From Sphingobium sp. (GTDB lineage: Bacteria > Pseudomonadota > Alphaproteobacteria > Sphingomonadales > Sphingomonadaceae): a DNA stretch of 42,694 nt. Of the stretch, positions 1-8,014 are shown piece by piece; positions within the stretch are counted from its first letter, which is position 1; every line of letters starts with the position of its first letter. The DNA is taken from positions 1-42,694 of the forward strand of contig JAHFPV010000022.1 of NCBI GenBank assembly GCA_023266575.1, written 5' to 3'. The translations under genes were made by a program, and so were the position numbers. Below the pieces are notes generated by a model. That model searched no databases, had not been told where the DNA came from, and saw nothing but the letters and a program-made list of their open reading frames with translations.

Positions 1-37
1 TCGGCTCTAACCCAGAAACCCACGGTCCCATCCGTCA

Positions 38-67
38 GACCGTCTGGGGTGGCCACCCCAGACGGTC
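38..67. repeat. 30-bp perfect palindrome
   Basis: Positions 38-67 read identically on both strands, with GGCC at the centre and GACCGTCTGG at each flank. There is no loop and no T-run, so it does not look like an ordinary intrinsic terminator. It lies in the 160-bp stretch downstream of the ABC transporter gene. It could be a cruciform-type repeat, an operator for a gene left of the window, or the terminator of that gene. Confidence 0.7.
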
Positions 68-123
68 AACCCGAATGCAACTGCTCTCAGGTCAACCGCA
101 AGATGCAAGAAACCTGTGCGCGA

Positions 124-152
124 CGTTTCTCGACTTCGCTCGAAACGAATGG
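124..152. repeat. single copy of a 29-bp repeat also found at 39843-39909
   Basis: This 29-bp segment, beginning CGTTTCTCGACTTCG, differs at one base from the right arm of the inverted repeat at 39881-39909. It sits just past the 3' end of the ABC exporter gene. It is a half-copy of a dispersed intergenic palindromic element, and no protein is coded in it. Confidence 0.75.
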
Positions 153-160
153 AAAATGGT

Positions 161-2005
161 TTATTCCCGCACCACCTCAAACACATCGCTTATCCCCGGC
201 TCGACCGGCATATCCTCCCGCTCGGCCGCCTGCCGGTTCCACATCACGGCATAGAGACCGTCCGCCCGCACCAGATCGGCGTGGCGGCCGCGTTCGACGA
301 TGCGGCCCTGGTCCAGCACGATGATTTCGTCGGCATCGACCACGGTGGACAGGCGGTGCGCGACGATCAGGGTGGTCCGCTTGCGGGCGATGTTGCGCAG
401 CACGTCCTGAATCTCATTCTCCGTCCGGCTGTCGAGCGCGCTGGTCGCTTCGTCCAGCACCAGCACTGGCGGGTCTTTCAGCAGGGTGCGGGCAATCGCC
501 ACCCGTTGTTTTTCCCCGCCTGACAGTTTCAGACCCCGTTCGCCCACGCGGGTCTCATACCCCTTGGGCAAGCTGAGGATGAAGTCGTGGATCGACGCGG
601 CCTTGGCGGCGGCTTCGATCTCCGCTTGGCTCGCGCCTTCGCGGCCATAGCCGATATTATAGCCGACCGTGTCGTTGAACAGCACCATGTCCTGCGGCAC
701 GATGCCGATGGCCGCGCGCAGCGAGGCCTGCGTCACGCCGGCAATATCCTGGCCGTCGATGCTGACCTGGCCCCCCTGAATATCGTAGAAGCGAAACAGG
801 ATGCGCGCGATGGTGGATTTGCCCGCGCCCGATGGCCCGACGATCGCCAGCGTCCGGCCCGCAGGCACGGTGAAGCTGACATCGTGCAAAATCTCCCGTT
901 CGGGATCATAGCCGAAGCGGACATGATCGAACAGCACTTCGCCGCCGGACGGGACCAGGGCAGGGGCGCCGTCCGCGTCGGCAATCTCTTGGCGCGTGTC
1001 CATCAGCTTGTACATCGCCTCCATGTCGATCAGCCCCTGGCGGATCGTACGATAGACCATGCCGAGCAGGTCCAATGGCCGGAACAGCTGGGCCAGCAGC
1101 GTATTGACCAGCACCACGTCGCCAGTGGTGAACTGCCCGCGGCTCCATCCCCACACGGTATAGCCCATCGCGCCCGCCATCATCAGGTTGGTGATCAGCG
1201 ACTGGCCGATATTGAGCCAGGCCAGGCTATTCTCGCTCTTGACCGCCGCCTGCGCGTAACGCCGCATCGATGTGCCGTAGCGTTTCGCCTCGCGTTCTTC
1301 CGCGCCGAAATATTTGACCGTCTCGAAATTGAGCAGGCTGTCGACCGCATGGGCGACGGCGTTGGTGTCCATGTCCACCATGTCGCGGCGCAGCTGGTTG
1401 CGCCATTCGGTCACGGTGCGGGTGAACCAGATATAGAGCGCGACCATCGCCAGCGTGACGATGACCAGCCACGCGCCGAACTTCACGAAGAAGATGGTGC
1501 AGACCGCGACCAGCTCCAGCACGGTGGGGGCGATGTTGAACAGCAGGAAATAGAGCATCGTGTCGATGCTCTTGGTGCCGCGCTCGACAATCTTGGTGAC
1601 AGCGCCCGTGCGCCGGTCGAGATGGAAGCGCAGCGACAGACGGTGGAGATGGACGAACACATCATCGGCCAGCCGCCGCCCGGCCTCCTGCCCGACCTTC
1701 TCGAACACCGCATTGCGCAGATTGTCGAACAACACGCTGCCAAAACGCGCGCCCGCATAGACCGCGACCAGCGCGATGGCGAGGCTTGCGGCCGGTTCCA
1801 TCCCCGGCACCATCCGGTCGATCGCGGCCTTGTAGGCAAAGGGCATGGCCAGGCTGATGGCCTTGGCCGCCAGCACGCACAGCATGGCGACCACCACCCG
1901 CCGCCGCAGCGCCGGTGCGTCCGCTGGCCACAAATAGGGCAGGAAGCGCCGAAGCGTCGCCCAGACAGGGGGCAAGGGCGCAGATGTGGGCATGTCAGGC
2001 GGCAT
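161..2005 (-). CDS. Atm1/HMT1-type ABC exporter (fused permease and ATPase)
   Basis: A 614-residue half-transporter with an N-terminal six-helix membrane domain (about residues 35-330) and a C-terminal nucleotide-binding domain. Visible motifs are Walker A GPSGAGKST (390-398), the signature LSGGEKQ (494-500), Walker B VLVLDEA (514-520) and the H-loop in IVAHRLS. The membrane-domain segment NFETVKYFGAEE (226-237) is typical of the Atm1/HMT1 family, which exports glutathione-linked sulfur, iron or metal conjugates from the cytosol as homodimers in the inner membrane. A second in-frame ATG four codons downstream (1993) could be the true start. The gene is apparently monocistronic, with a dispersed repeat and a palindrome beyond its 3' end. 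The family is clear; the substrate is inferred. Confidence 0.93.
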   Translation of the reverse strand: MPPDMPTSAPLPPVWATLRRFLPYLWPADAPALRRRVVVAMLCVLAAKAISLAMPFAYKAAIDRMVPGMEPAASLAIALVAVYAGARFGSVLFDNLRNAVFEKVGQEAGRRLADDVFVHLHRLSLRFHLDRRTGAVTKIVERGTKSIDTMLYFLLFNIAPTVLELVAVCTIFFVKFGAWLVIVTLAMVALYIWFTRTVTEWRNQLRRDMVDMDTNAVAHAVDSLLNFETVKYFGAEEREAKRYGTSMRRYAQAAVKSENSLAWLNIGQSLITNLMMAGAMGYTVWGWSRGQFTTGDVVLVNTLLAQLFRPLDLLGMVYRTIRQGLIDMEAMYKLMDTRQEIADADGAPALVPSGGEVLFDHVRFGYDPEREILHDVSFTVPAGRTLAIVGPSGAGKSTIARILFRFYDIQGGQVSIDGQDIAGVTQASLRAAIGIVPQDMVLFNDTVGYNIGYGREGASQAEIEAAAKAASIHDFILSLPKGYETRVGERGLKLSGGEKQRVAIARTLLKDPPVLVLDEATSALDSRTENEIQDVLRNIARKRTTLIVAHRLSTVVDADEIIVLDQGRIVERGRHADLVRADGLYAVMWNRQAAEREDMPVEPGISDVFEVVRE

Positions 2006-2168
2006 AGGCGCTATGTAGAGCTCGGCGCGGGATTATCCAGTTTTGCTTTGCTGGCTCTCCCAGGGCAGGTCGCGCTTTGCACCATCCCCTCGCCGTTCGC
2101 GCGGAAAGTCCGTTTGGGTCAAATCAATGGAGGCGAAGCGGCTAGATGGGGTGTAAATGCATGGAAGG
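2006..2168. other. intergenic region between ABC exporter and higA
   Basis: A 163-bp gap between the start of the ABC exporter gene and the 3' end of higA. It should hold the promoter of the exporter gene on the minus strand. I see no clear coding sequence, hairpin terminator or recognisable operator. Confidence 0.5.
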
Positions 2169-2489
2169 TCAGGCAGCGCGCGGCACGATGCTTTCCAATT
2201 CCCCATTCAGCGCACGCTTTGCCTCCAACAGGGCATATTGAGCCTGTAACCGCAGGAAAAAACCTTCCGTCATGCCGAAATAGCGACCAAGGCGCAGATC
2301 GAGTTCCGCATCCATCGGACATGATCCATCGATTACCAAACGCAGCCGTTCAGGCGTAACTTTGACAAGTTCAGCCATTCCCTCAATCGACAGATTAAGC
2401 GGCTCCATAAACTCTGATACCAGCATTTCCCCGGCATGATCGTTTTTCAGCCAGTCAGAATCAGTGGTAATCGACAATCTCGACGTCAT
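2169..2489 (-). CDS. higA: HigA-type antitoxin (XRE/HTH)
   Basis: A short antitoxin of about 106 residues. The core contains LVSEFMEPLNLSIEGMAELV followed by a helix-turn-helix ending in RYFGMTEGFFLRLQ, the classic HigA/VapI layout. HigA binds and neutralises HigB and represses the shared promoter. The ATG at 2489 (MTSRLSIT) is chosen because it leaves the full family core; an in-frame ATG at 2501 is possible. Either start lies inside the 3' end of higB (overlap 29 or 41 bp), which implies translational coupling. Toxin-before-antitoxin order is characteristic of higBA systems. Composition is less GC-rich than the neighbours, suggesting horizontal acquisition. Confidence 0.88.
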   Translation of the reverse strand: MTSRLSITTDSDWLKNDHAGEMLVSEFMEPLNLSIEGMAELVKVTPERLRLVIDGSCPMDAELDLRLGRYFGMTEGFFLRLQAQYALLEAKRALNGELESIVPRAA

Positions 2490-2742
2490 GGGCGTCTCCA
2501 TCTTTCCAAACGAAGCATACACGCCATTTCATGTTTATGGAAATACTGTGCTGTCCTGCCCGATCCTCCGAAAGCGCATGAAGGCGATTGCCGGGCGGAT
2601 TTTTGAGGTCGTCGAGATGTTCGGCAGCGTCAAGCATCCTGAGTTTGTTATAAGCGCGATTCTGGATGTCAGGGGGCAATTTGCGGCTATGTTGGCCCAG
2701 CCAGATTTTTTCGGTTTCGGGATCGGCGAAGGAGCGGATCAT
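2461..2742 (-). CDS. higB: HigB-type RelE-superfamily toxin
   Basis: A 93-residue toxin starting at MIRSFADPETEKIW. The conserved features are NLHDLKNPPGNRLHxL-like spacing (here DDLKNPPGNRLHAL), QHSISINMKWRVCFVW and the C-terminal DVEIVDYH. This is the HigB/RelE plasmid-maintenance fold, known as a ribosome-dependent mRNA interferase. The reading frame could extend upstream to 2838, but the extension runs through the operator palindrome and promoter, so the ATG at 2742 is preferred. It is the first gene of the higBA operon, with higA overlapping its 3' end. Key C-terminal residues are intact, so the toxin is probably functional. Confidence 0.88.
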   Translation of the reverse strand: MIRSFADPETEKIWLGQHSRKLPPDIQNRAYNKLRMLDAAEHLDDLKNPPGNRLHALSEDRAGQHSISINMKWRVCFVWKDGDAHDVEIVDYH

Positions 2743-2769
2743 CGGCTTGTCCTGTTCAGAGCAAGCCTT

Positions 2770-2800
2770 TTCATAATGCAAAAATGTGCGCTGTCTACAA
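2770..2800 (-). promoter_or_regulatory. putative higBA promoter
   Basis: On the minus strand TTGTAG is followed after 16 bp by CATTAT, about 30 bp before the higB ATG. The palindrome at 2809-2823 lies just upstream of this -35 element. This is a by-eye assignment. Confidence 0.4.
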
Positions 2801-2808
2801 GGGGTTTT

Positions 2809-2823
2809 GTCGCATGATGCGAC
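2809..2823. promoter_or_regulatory. palindromic operator upstream of higBA
   Basis: GTCGCATGATGCGAC is a perfect inverted repeat with 7-bp arms around a central G, 67 bp upstream of the higB start. HigA-family antitoxins bind such short palindromes to autorepress. Assignment to HigA is by position. Confidence 0.55.
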
Positions 2824-2880
2824 GCCATTCATTGACATAACAAGCTGAAAAAGCGTGCAATTTTAGCACCGTCTTATAAT

Positions 2881-2950
2881 TTTTAGTTAACCACTGAATC
2901 TTATATTTCAATCACTTAAAGCGTGAAAGTCGTTTACTGGGTAACTAAAA
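2881..2950. repeat. AT-rich inverted repeat at the uvrB 3' end
   Basis: TTTTAGTTAACC (2881-2892) faces GGGTAACTAAAA (2939-2950) as an inverted repeat with 11 of 12 bases matching. The right arm includes the uvrB stop codon. The enclosed 46 bp are unusually AT-rich for this window. It may be a transcription-end structure or the scar of the higBA insertion. Confidence 0.4.
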
Positions 2951-5122
2951 TTTTCTTTGCGTTTTCCCATATCGCAACTTCCGCGTCCCCGGCTTGCCCT
3001 CGGTCGCACGGCCCCTTGGAGCCGCCACCTGTTGCTCATGCGGCAACCCAAGCTCCTCGGCCTCCAGCTTGCGGATTTCGTCGCGGATGCGGCCGGCTTC
3101 CTCAAACTCTAGGTCGGCGGCGGCGGCGCGCATTTTCTTTTCCAGATCCTCGATATAGGCGCGCAGATTGTGGCCGACCATGTGGGGCCGGTCGGCGTCG
3201 CCGGTTTCGATGAGCACGCTGTCCTTGTTGGACACATGGGCGATGATGTCGCCAATGTTGCGCTTGATCGTGGTCGGCGTGATGCCATGTTCGCGGTTAT
3301 AGGCTTCCTGCTTCTCGCGTCTGCGCCCGGTTTCGTTCAGCGCGCGCTCCATGGAGCCGGTGATCCGGTCGGCATAAAGGATGACGCGACCGTCGACGTT
3401 CCGCGCCGCGCGACCGATCGTCTGGATCAGCGAAGTTTCGGAACGCAAAAAGCCCTCCTTGTCCGCGTCGAGGATCGCCACCAGCCCGCATTCGGGAATG
3501 TCCAGACCCTCGCGCAACAGGTTGATGCCGATCAGCACGTCATAGATACCAAGCCGCAGGTCGCGGATCAGCTCGATGCGCTCCAGCGTCTCGACATCTG
3601 AGTGCATGTAGCGAACCTTGATCCCCGCCTCATGCATGAACTCGGTCAGATCCTCCGCCATCCGCTTGGTGAGCGTGGTGACGAGCGTGCGATAGCCGTT
3701 GGCCGTGACCTTGCGACATTCGTTGATCAGGTCATCAACCTGATCCTCGACCGGCTTGATCTCGACCGGCGGGTCAATGAGGCCGGTGGGGCGGATCACC
3801 TGTTCGCTGAACACGCCGCCGGTCTGCTCCATTTCCCATTTGCCGGGCGTGGCGGAGACGCTGACCGTTTGCGGTCGCATCGCGTCCCATTCGTTGAAGC
3901 GCAGCGGGCGGTTGTCGATGCAACTGGGCAGGCGGAAACCATATTCGGCCAGGGTGATCTTGCGCCGATGATCGCCCCGCGCCATCGCGCCGATCTGCGG
4001 CACGGTCTGATGGCTTTCATCGACGAACAGCAGCGCATTTTCGGGCAGATATTCAAACAGGGTCGGTGGCGGTTCGCCGGGCAGACGCCCGGTCAGGAAG
4101 CGGCTGTAATTTTCGATTCCCGCGCAGCTGCCGGTCGCAGCGATCATCTCCAGGTCGAAATTGGTCCGCTGCTCCAGCCGCTGCGCCTCCAGCAGCTTGC
4201 CCTCCGCCTCCAGCTCCTTCAGTCGCTCGGTCAGCTCGAAACGGATCGCCTCCATCGCCTGTTTGAGCGTCGGGCCGGGGGTGACATGGTGGCTGTTGGG
4301 AAAGACCTTCACATAATCGAGGCTGGCGACCTTCTTGCCCGACAGCGGGTCGAACTCGACGATCGCCTCAATCTCATTGCCGAAGAAGCTGACGCGCCAC
4401 GCGGTATCTTCATAATGGGACGGGAAAATCTCCAGATTGTCGCCCTTCACCCGGAAATTGCCGCGCGCAAAGCCTGCATCATTGCGCTTATATTGAAGCG
4501 CGACCAGCTTGCGGATGATCTCGCGCTGATCCTCGATCCCGCCCTTCTTCATCGAGAAGGTCATGGCCGAATAGGTTTCGACCGAGCCGATACCATAGAG
4601 GCAGGAGACGGATGCGACGATAATGCAGTCGTCGCGTTCCAGCAGCGATCGGGTGGCCGAATGACGCATCCGGTCGATGCTCTCGTTTACGCTGCTTTCC
4701 TTCTCGATATAGGTGTCCGACCGCGCGACATAGGCTTCGGGCTGGTAATAATCATAATAGCTGACGAAATATTCGACCGCATTGTCGGGAAAGAAGCTTT
4801 TGAACTCGCCATAGAGTTGCGCCGCGAGAATCTTGTTGGGCGCCAGGATCAGCGCCGGGCGCTGCAACGCTTCGATCACCTTGGCCATGGTAAAGGTCTT
4901 GCCGGAGCCTGTGACGCCCAGCAGCACCTGATCGCGCTCCCCGGCCAGCGCCTGTTCCACCAGTTCGGGGATCGCGGTGCGCTGGTCCCCCGACGGCTCA
5001 TAATCGCTCACCAGCGTGAAGGGACGCCCTCCCTCGCTCTTGTCGGGGCGCGCAGGCCGGTGCGGCACGAAGCTGGCGTCGGTATCGGGTTCGTCGAGCG
5101 TGGTGCGGATCTGGATGGCCAT
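2945..5122 (-). CDS. uvrB: UvrB, excinuclease ABC subunit B
   Basis: A 725-residue DNA-repair helicase-like protein that takes over the lesion from UvrA and recruits UvrC for nucleotide-excision repair. Walker A GVTGSGKT is at residues 69-76. The damage-probing beta-hairpin region ([17 protein letters not shown]) follows, then the DESH Walker B box and the TIGRAARN helicase motif VI. The C-terminal UVR coiled coil (IEDLEKKM ... [12 protein letters not shown]) docks UvrC. Length is normal for alphaproteobacteria. It starts 40 bp after the immunity-like gene, with no obvious promoter or SOS box in that short gap. The nearest SOS box is at 6640-6654, so co-transcription with the upstream toxin-type genes is plausible. 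Confidence 0.98.
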   Translation of the reverse strand: MAIQIRTTLDEPDTDASFVPHRPARPDKSEGGRPFTLVSDYEPSGDQRTAIPELVEQALAGERDQVLLGVTGSGKTFTMAKVIEALQRPALILAPNKILAAQLYGEFKSFFPDNAVEYFVSYYDYYQPEAYVARSDTYIEKESSVNESIDRMRHSATRSLLERDDCIIVASVSCLYGIGSVETYSAMTFSMKKGGIEDQREIIRKLVALQYKRNDAGFARGNFRVKGDNLEIFPSHYEDTAWRVSFFGNEIEAIVEFDPLSGKKVASLDYVKVFPNSHHVTPGPTLKQAMEAIRFELTERLKELEAEGKLLEAQRLEQRTNFDLEMIAATGSCAGIENYSRFLTGRLPGEPPPTLFEYLPENALLFVDESHQTVPQIGAMARGDHRRKITLAEYGFRLPSCIDNRPLRFNEWDAMRPQTVSVSATPGKWEMEQTGGVFSEQVIRPTGLIDPPVEIKPVEDQVDDLINECRKVTANGYRTLVTTLTKRMAEDLTEFMHEAGIKVRYMHSDVETLERIELIRDLRLGIYDVLIGINLLREGLDIPECGLVAILDADKEGFLRSETSLIQTIGRAARNVDGRVILYADRITGSMERALNETGRRREKQEAYNREHGITPTTIKRNIGDIIAHVSNKDSVLIETGDADRPHMVGHNLRAYIEDLEKKMRAAAADLEFEEAGRIRDEIRKLEAEELGLPHEQQVAAPRGRATEGKPGTRKLRYGKTQRKF

Positions 5123-5162
5123 GGGGACAATATGGGGTCTTTGCGTCAGGACGCAATTGACG

Positions 5163-5588
5163 TCAGGGCTTCAACTCGAACGCGCCTTTGGGCGGGGGTG
5201 GATAGACAACCGGCTTGTCGCCGAAACGGGCGCGCAGGGCGGCTTCGCGCCGTTCGTCATCGACGATCTCTACGTTGACCTCTTCGGGATATTTCATGCT
5301 GACGTGGAATTTTTTGTCTTGGATGGTATATTCCAGAACCGACCATCGCATATTTGGTCCATCTGGTTCGAGATACCAAGCTTCCCACAGCATATCGCTA
5401 AGATTTGTCTCACGTGGATTATAATAGCGGATGACTTCTCCCTCGTCCTTAAAAACGCTGGGACTCACCCAACCCTCGCCGATTTCCACATAAAGAAAAA
5501 CACCATTTGGATCGCCGCCGACCAGGGCGGCCAATTCAAGTCCAATCTCGTTCATGAGCGGCCCCAAGGCGTCAAGTTTATCGGTCAC
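5163..5588 (-). CDS. YezG/DUF600-like putative immunity protein
   Basis: A 141-residue acidic protein beginning [16 protein letters not shown] with a GTG start at 5588. The frame stays open upstream, but that part is only the antisense-like shadow of the nuclease domain. The GTG is preferred because it overlaps the nuclease stop codon by 11 bp, a typical coupling geometry. The layout ([11 protein letters not shown], then [12 protein letters not shown], then [20 protein letters not shown]) resembles the DUF600/YezG family, whose Bacillus members neutralise nuclease toxins. The C-terminal segment is [23 protein letters not shown] role in protecting the cell from the adjacent nuclease is inferred from position and resemblance. 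uvrB follows after 40 bp. Confidence 0.68.
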   Translation of the reverse strand: MTDKLDALGPLMNEIGLELAALVGGDPNGVFLYVEIGEGWVSPSVFKDEGEVIRYYNPRETNLSDMLWEAWYLEPDGPNMRWSVLEYTIQDKKFHVSMKYPEEVNVEIVDDERREAALRARFGDKPVVYPPPPKGAFELKP

Positions 5589-6594
5589 GGGGCTTGCCTT
5601 TGCTTTCGTTTGAGAAATCCCTAAATTCTTCTTTGCCGTTGACGCGCCATGTGACGTTGATGCGATAAGGCCGTTTGGAGGTTCCCTCATATAGCGGAAC
5701 GATATGAACGACGACGCTTTTGCCGTCTCGCAAATTCCTCGCCCAACCATCTTCCATGGCGCGATAGGCACCGCGGTTGAAAATCCGATCCTGGGCGAAA
5801 TGATTGACGCTGTCGCCGGGACCATTGAAGCGAGCAGCGATAAAATGCCCGCCATCATCGCCCGGACGGCGATCGGGATGCCCCGCCCGAGCCTGAGCGC
5901 GTCATGAGCGCGCAGCAATCGGGCCGTCTGTAAGCACAGCAACGACTTGCCTCGGTCGCGCAATGACATCGATTTGGAAATCATAGCCATTTTTCGTCTC
6001 CTTGCGCCAGTTCGTGTCGAGGAGCTGGCTTTCCAGCGACGGTGGATTGGCTGGGTCGGGCGGCAACTTTCCGCCATGCATGTCCATATAATAGGCTAGC
6101 GCCAGAAACTTGTTCTTGGCCGCACGTCCGGCATCCAGATAGGCCTGATGCGGCACTTTGATCCGCTGGCCGATGCTGAGCGGCCGGTCGAGTGGATGCT
6201 GGTTCAACCATGCCAGATCGCGCGCCGTCAGCCCCTTGCGCCGCGCCGCAATGCGCGTCAGCGTATCGCCTGGCTGCACGATATGGGTCGAATGGTTGCC
6301 GGGATGATCGGGGCGCAGGTGGCGGCGATCCGGCGCGCGATCGCTATCCGGCCGGGCCGGTCTCCGCACCTGTCCGCTAGCCCCGGTTCCACCTGCCTGC
6401 GCGCGATTACCACCGCCGCGCGGAAAGTAACGACCTTGTCCGGCAAAGGTGAACCGCCCATCCTCTTCGTCGTGCCACGGGTTGAATTTCACTTCGACCT
6501 GCACGGGCGGGGGCAGGTCCGCTCGCCGACCTGTGCGGAGATAGAGATTGAAGGCTGCCCGTTCTGGCTGTCGGCTCGACTCATTCCCCGGCAT
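5578..6594 (-). pseudogene. LysM-domain DNA/RNA nonspecific endonuclease, interrupted by one in-frame TGA
   Basis: Reading from the ATG at 6594 gives 230 residues up to TGA at 5902-5904. The same frame then stays open 107 more codons to TAA at 5578-5580. The first part has a KFNPWHDEEDGRFTF motif (36-50) and a LysM domain (about 103-150, IVQPGDTL ... LSIGQRIKVP). The part after the stop is a beta-beta-alpha-Me nuclease domain: PGDDGGHFIAARFNGPGD holds the catalytic DGGH (His250), followed by NHFAQD, NRGAYR and RPYRINVTWRVNG, as in the Endonuclea_NS_2 family. A CGA-to-TGA change would explain the break. No ATG, GTG or TTG lies in frame between the stop and the active site. The intact form would be a 338-residue secreted or phage-like nuclease toxin. 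A perfect SOS box lies 45 bp upstream. Confidence 0.8.
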
Positions 6595-6639
6595 TCGCGC
6601 ATCCCCCGATTTGCGGGAAATGACCTAACGTGATAATGA

Positions 6640-6654
6640 GAACAAACCAAGAAC
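6640..6654 (-). promoter_or_regulatory. LexA (SOS) box, GTTC-N7-GTTC
   Basis: On the minus strand GTTCTTGGTTTGTTC matches the alphaproteobacterial LexA consensus GTTC-N7-GTTC perfectly. It lies 45 bp upstream of the LysM-nuclease start and 109 bp upstream of the divergent DUF3617 gene. Its orientation and distance suit control of the minus-strand nuclease/immunity/uvrB run. I saw no second copy elsewhere in the window. Confidence 0.8.
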
Positions 6655-6763
6655 AAAATGCTCAATCCCATCCATTTCGGCGACAATTTTGCAATGTCGC
6701 ACCGGCTTGATATGCTCCGCTATCCACGGCCCAGCCCATGCCGACGCGATGAGGGGATAAGCG

Positions 6764-7315
6764 ATGATCAGAGCTGTATTTGCCGCCGCCACCATGACCC
6801 TGCTGCTCGCTGCCTGCGGGGACAAGCCCGGTGACGCGCCGGCCACCGGCTCGATGACCAAGGAGGAGGTCAAGGCTGCGGTCGACAAGGTGCAGTTGAA
6901 GCCGGGCCAGTGGGAGGGGCGCTTCACCGTGCAGGATATCGACCTGTCCAATATGCCGGGCGCGCCTGCTGGCATGAAGGAACAGATGAAGAGCATGATG
7001 AGCCAGACTTCGCTCAAATATTGCGTCACCCCCGAAGAAGCGGCCAATCCCAGCGGCGAGATGTTTTCCGGTCAGGAGAATAAGGACTGCACCTATCAGG
7101 GCTTCGCCGTCAGCGGCGGCAGCGTGAAGGGGCAGGTGTCGTGCAAGGCGGATGGCGGCACGATGACGGCCACCATGTCCGGCACCTATGGCGGGGAGGC
7201 CTATGCGATGGATATGGACATGAAGATGGCAGGCGGCCCTAACGGCGCGGCCATGGCGATGAAGGCGCGGTCCGAAGGCAAGTGGATCGGACCGACCTGC
7301 ACCACGGCGGAATAA
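6764..7315 (+). CDS. DUF3617-type lipoprotein, copy 1
   Basis: A 183-residue exported lipoprotein. The signal peptide ends in a lipobox LLLAAC with Cys18. The mature part holds the family hallmarks LKPGQWEGRFTVQDIDL, the cysteine motif LKYCVTPEEAANP, DCTYQGFAVSGGSVKGQVSCKADGG, and a methionine-rich DMDMKM stretch. DUF3617 proteins are widespread in sphingomonads and have no established function. A paralogue follows 82 bp downstream in the same direction. The start is supported by a GAGGGG-type ribosome site ahead of ATG. Confidence 0.88.
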   Translation: MIRAVFAAATMTLLLAACGDKPGDAPATGSMTKEEVKAAVDKVQLKPGQWEGRFTVQDIDLSNMPGAPAGMKEQMKSMMSQTSLKYCVTPEEAANPSGEMFSGQENKDCTYQGFAVSGGSVKGQVSCKADGGTMTATMSGTYGGEAYAMDMDMKMAGGPNGAAMAMKARSEGKWIGPTCTTAE

Positions 7316-7397
7316 TCCCCTCGTATTTCCGCTTGCGCTTTGGCCGCGACGGGTAGAGCCTTGCCCCCGTTCCGATTAAGAGAACGGGGGAGAGGAT

Positions 7398-7898
7398 ATG
7401 CAAAAGACCGTGCTGGCGGCGATCCCGCTTGCGATGATGCTGGCCGTTGGCGGCTGTAGCGAACCGGCCCCCGCGCCGCAGGCGGAGGAAGCGCCGATCC
7501 TGATGCAGGCGGGCGAGTGGGTGCTGACCCGCAAGACCACCGGTTACAACACCCCCACCATCACCCCGGCGCAATATCAGGCGGCGCTCAAACAGGTGAG
7601 CGAGGACAAGATCTGCCTCACCGTCGATGCCGAAGGAATGCCGAACGCCGCTGCGCTGGCGGGCAAGGACGGCACTGCCTGCACCTATAAGGACAAGATG
7701 GCGCGCAAGGGCCGCCTGATCGCGACGCTGGCCTGCACGGCGGGCAAGGGTACGTCGGAGATTGCGGTGGAAGGCAATTATACTGCCGATACGCTGACAC
7801 TGGGCGAAACCATGACCCAATCGGAAGGCGGCGGCGCGGTGCTGCGTGCAACCTATGACCTTTCCGGCACGCGGGTGGGAGAATGTCCCAAGGGGTGA
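7398..7898 (+). CDS. DUF3617-type lipoprotein, copy 2
   Basis: A 166-residue lipoprotein with signal peptide and lipobox ending at Cys20 (LAVGGC). The mature protein keeps the pattern of its upstream neighbour: AGEWVLTRKTTGYNTP, KICLTVDAEGM, TACTYKDKMARKGRLIATLACTAG and a C-terminal GECPKG. Sequence divergence from copy 1 is large, so this is an old tandem duplication or two separate family members. A GGGGGAGAGG ribosome site precedes the ATG. Function unknown; probably anchored in the outer or inner membrane facing the periplasm. Confidence 0.86.
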   Translation: MQKTVLAAIPLAMMLAVGGCSEPAPAPQAEEAPILMQAGEWVLTRKTTGYNTPTITPAQYQAALKQVSEDKICLTVDAEGMPNAAALAGKDGTACTYKDKMARKGRLIATLACTAGKGTSEIAVEGNYTADTLTLGETMTQSEGGGAVLRATYDLSGTRVGECPKG

Positions 7899-7904
7899 CT
7901 TGTC

Positions 7905-8006
7905 CCTAAACCCGTTCGGCCCCGGACTGGATCCGGGGTTGTCGAAGCCTTGTACTTTTCTTCAAGAAGTGTGGCCCTTCGACAGGCTCAGGGCGAACGG
8001 GTTTGG
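7905..8006. repeat. dispersed palindromic intergenic element
   Basis: The arms AAACCCGTTCGGCCC (7908-7922) and GGGCGAACGGGTTT (7991-8004) are inverted. They enclose a second inverted pair GTCGAAG/CTTCGAC and a small hairpin around CCCCGGACTGGATCCGGGG. The motif CTTCGACAGGCTCAGGGCGAACGG recurs in related form at 24991-25067. It fills the gap between two convergent genes and may act as a transcription-end structure. Confidence 0.75.
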
Positions 8007-8014
8007 TAGAAATC

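Noticed and set aside
587-2359. Long open frame on the plus strand opposite the ABC exporter
   Set aside because: It mirrors the exporter gene, has no recognisable motif, is rich in Arg, His and Ala as GC-rich shadows are, and runs across the higA region.
3602-5278. Long open frame opposite uvrB
   Set aside because: Antisense shadow of a highly conserved gene with no family features.
5902-5904. TGA as selenocysteine codon
   Set aside because: Family logic expects Arg or Ser here, no selenocysteine insertion structure was recognised, and no catalytic Cys/Sec is known at this position.
5589-6077. Upstream extension of the immunity-like frame
   Set aside because: Shadow of the nuclease domain in another frame; the GTG at 5588 gives the natural protein.
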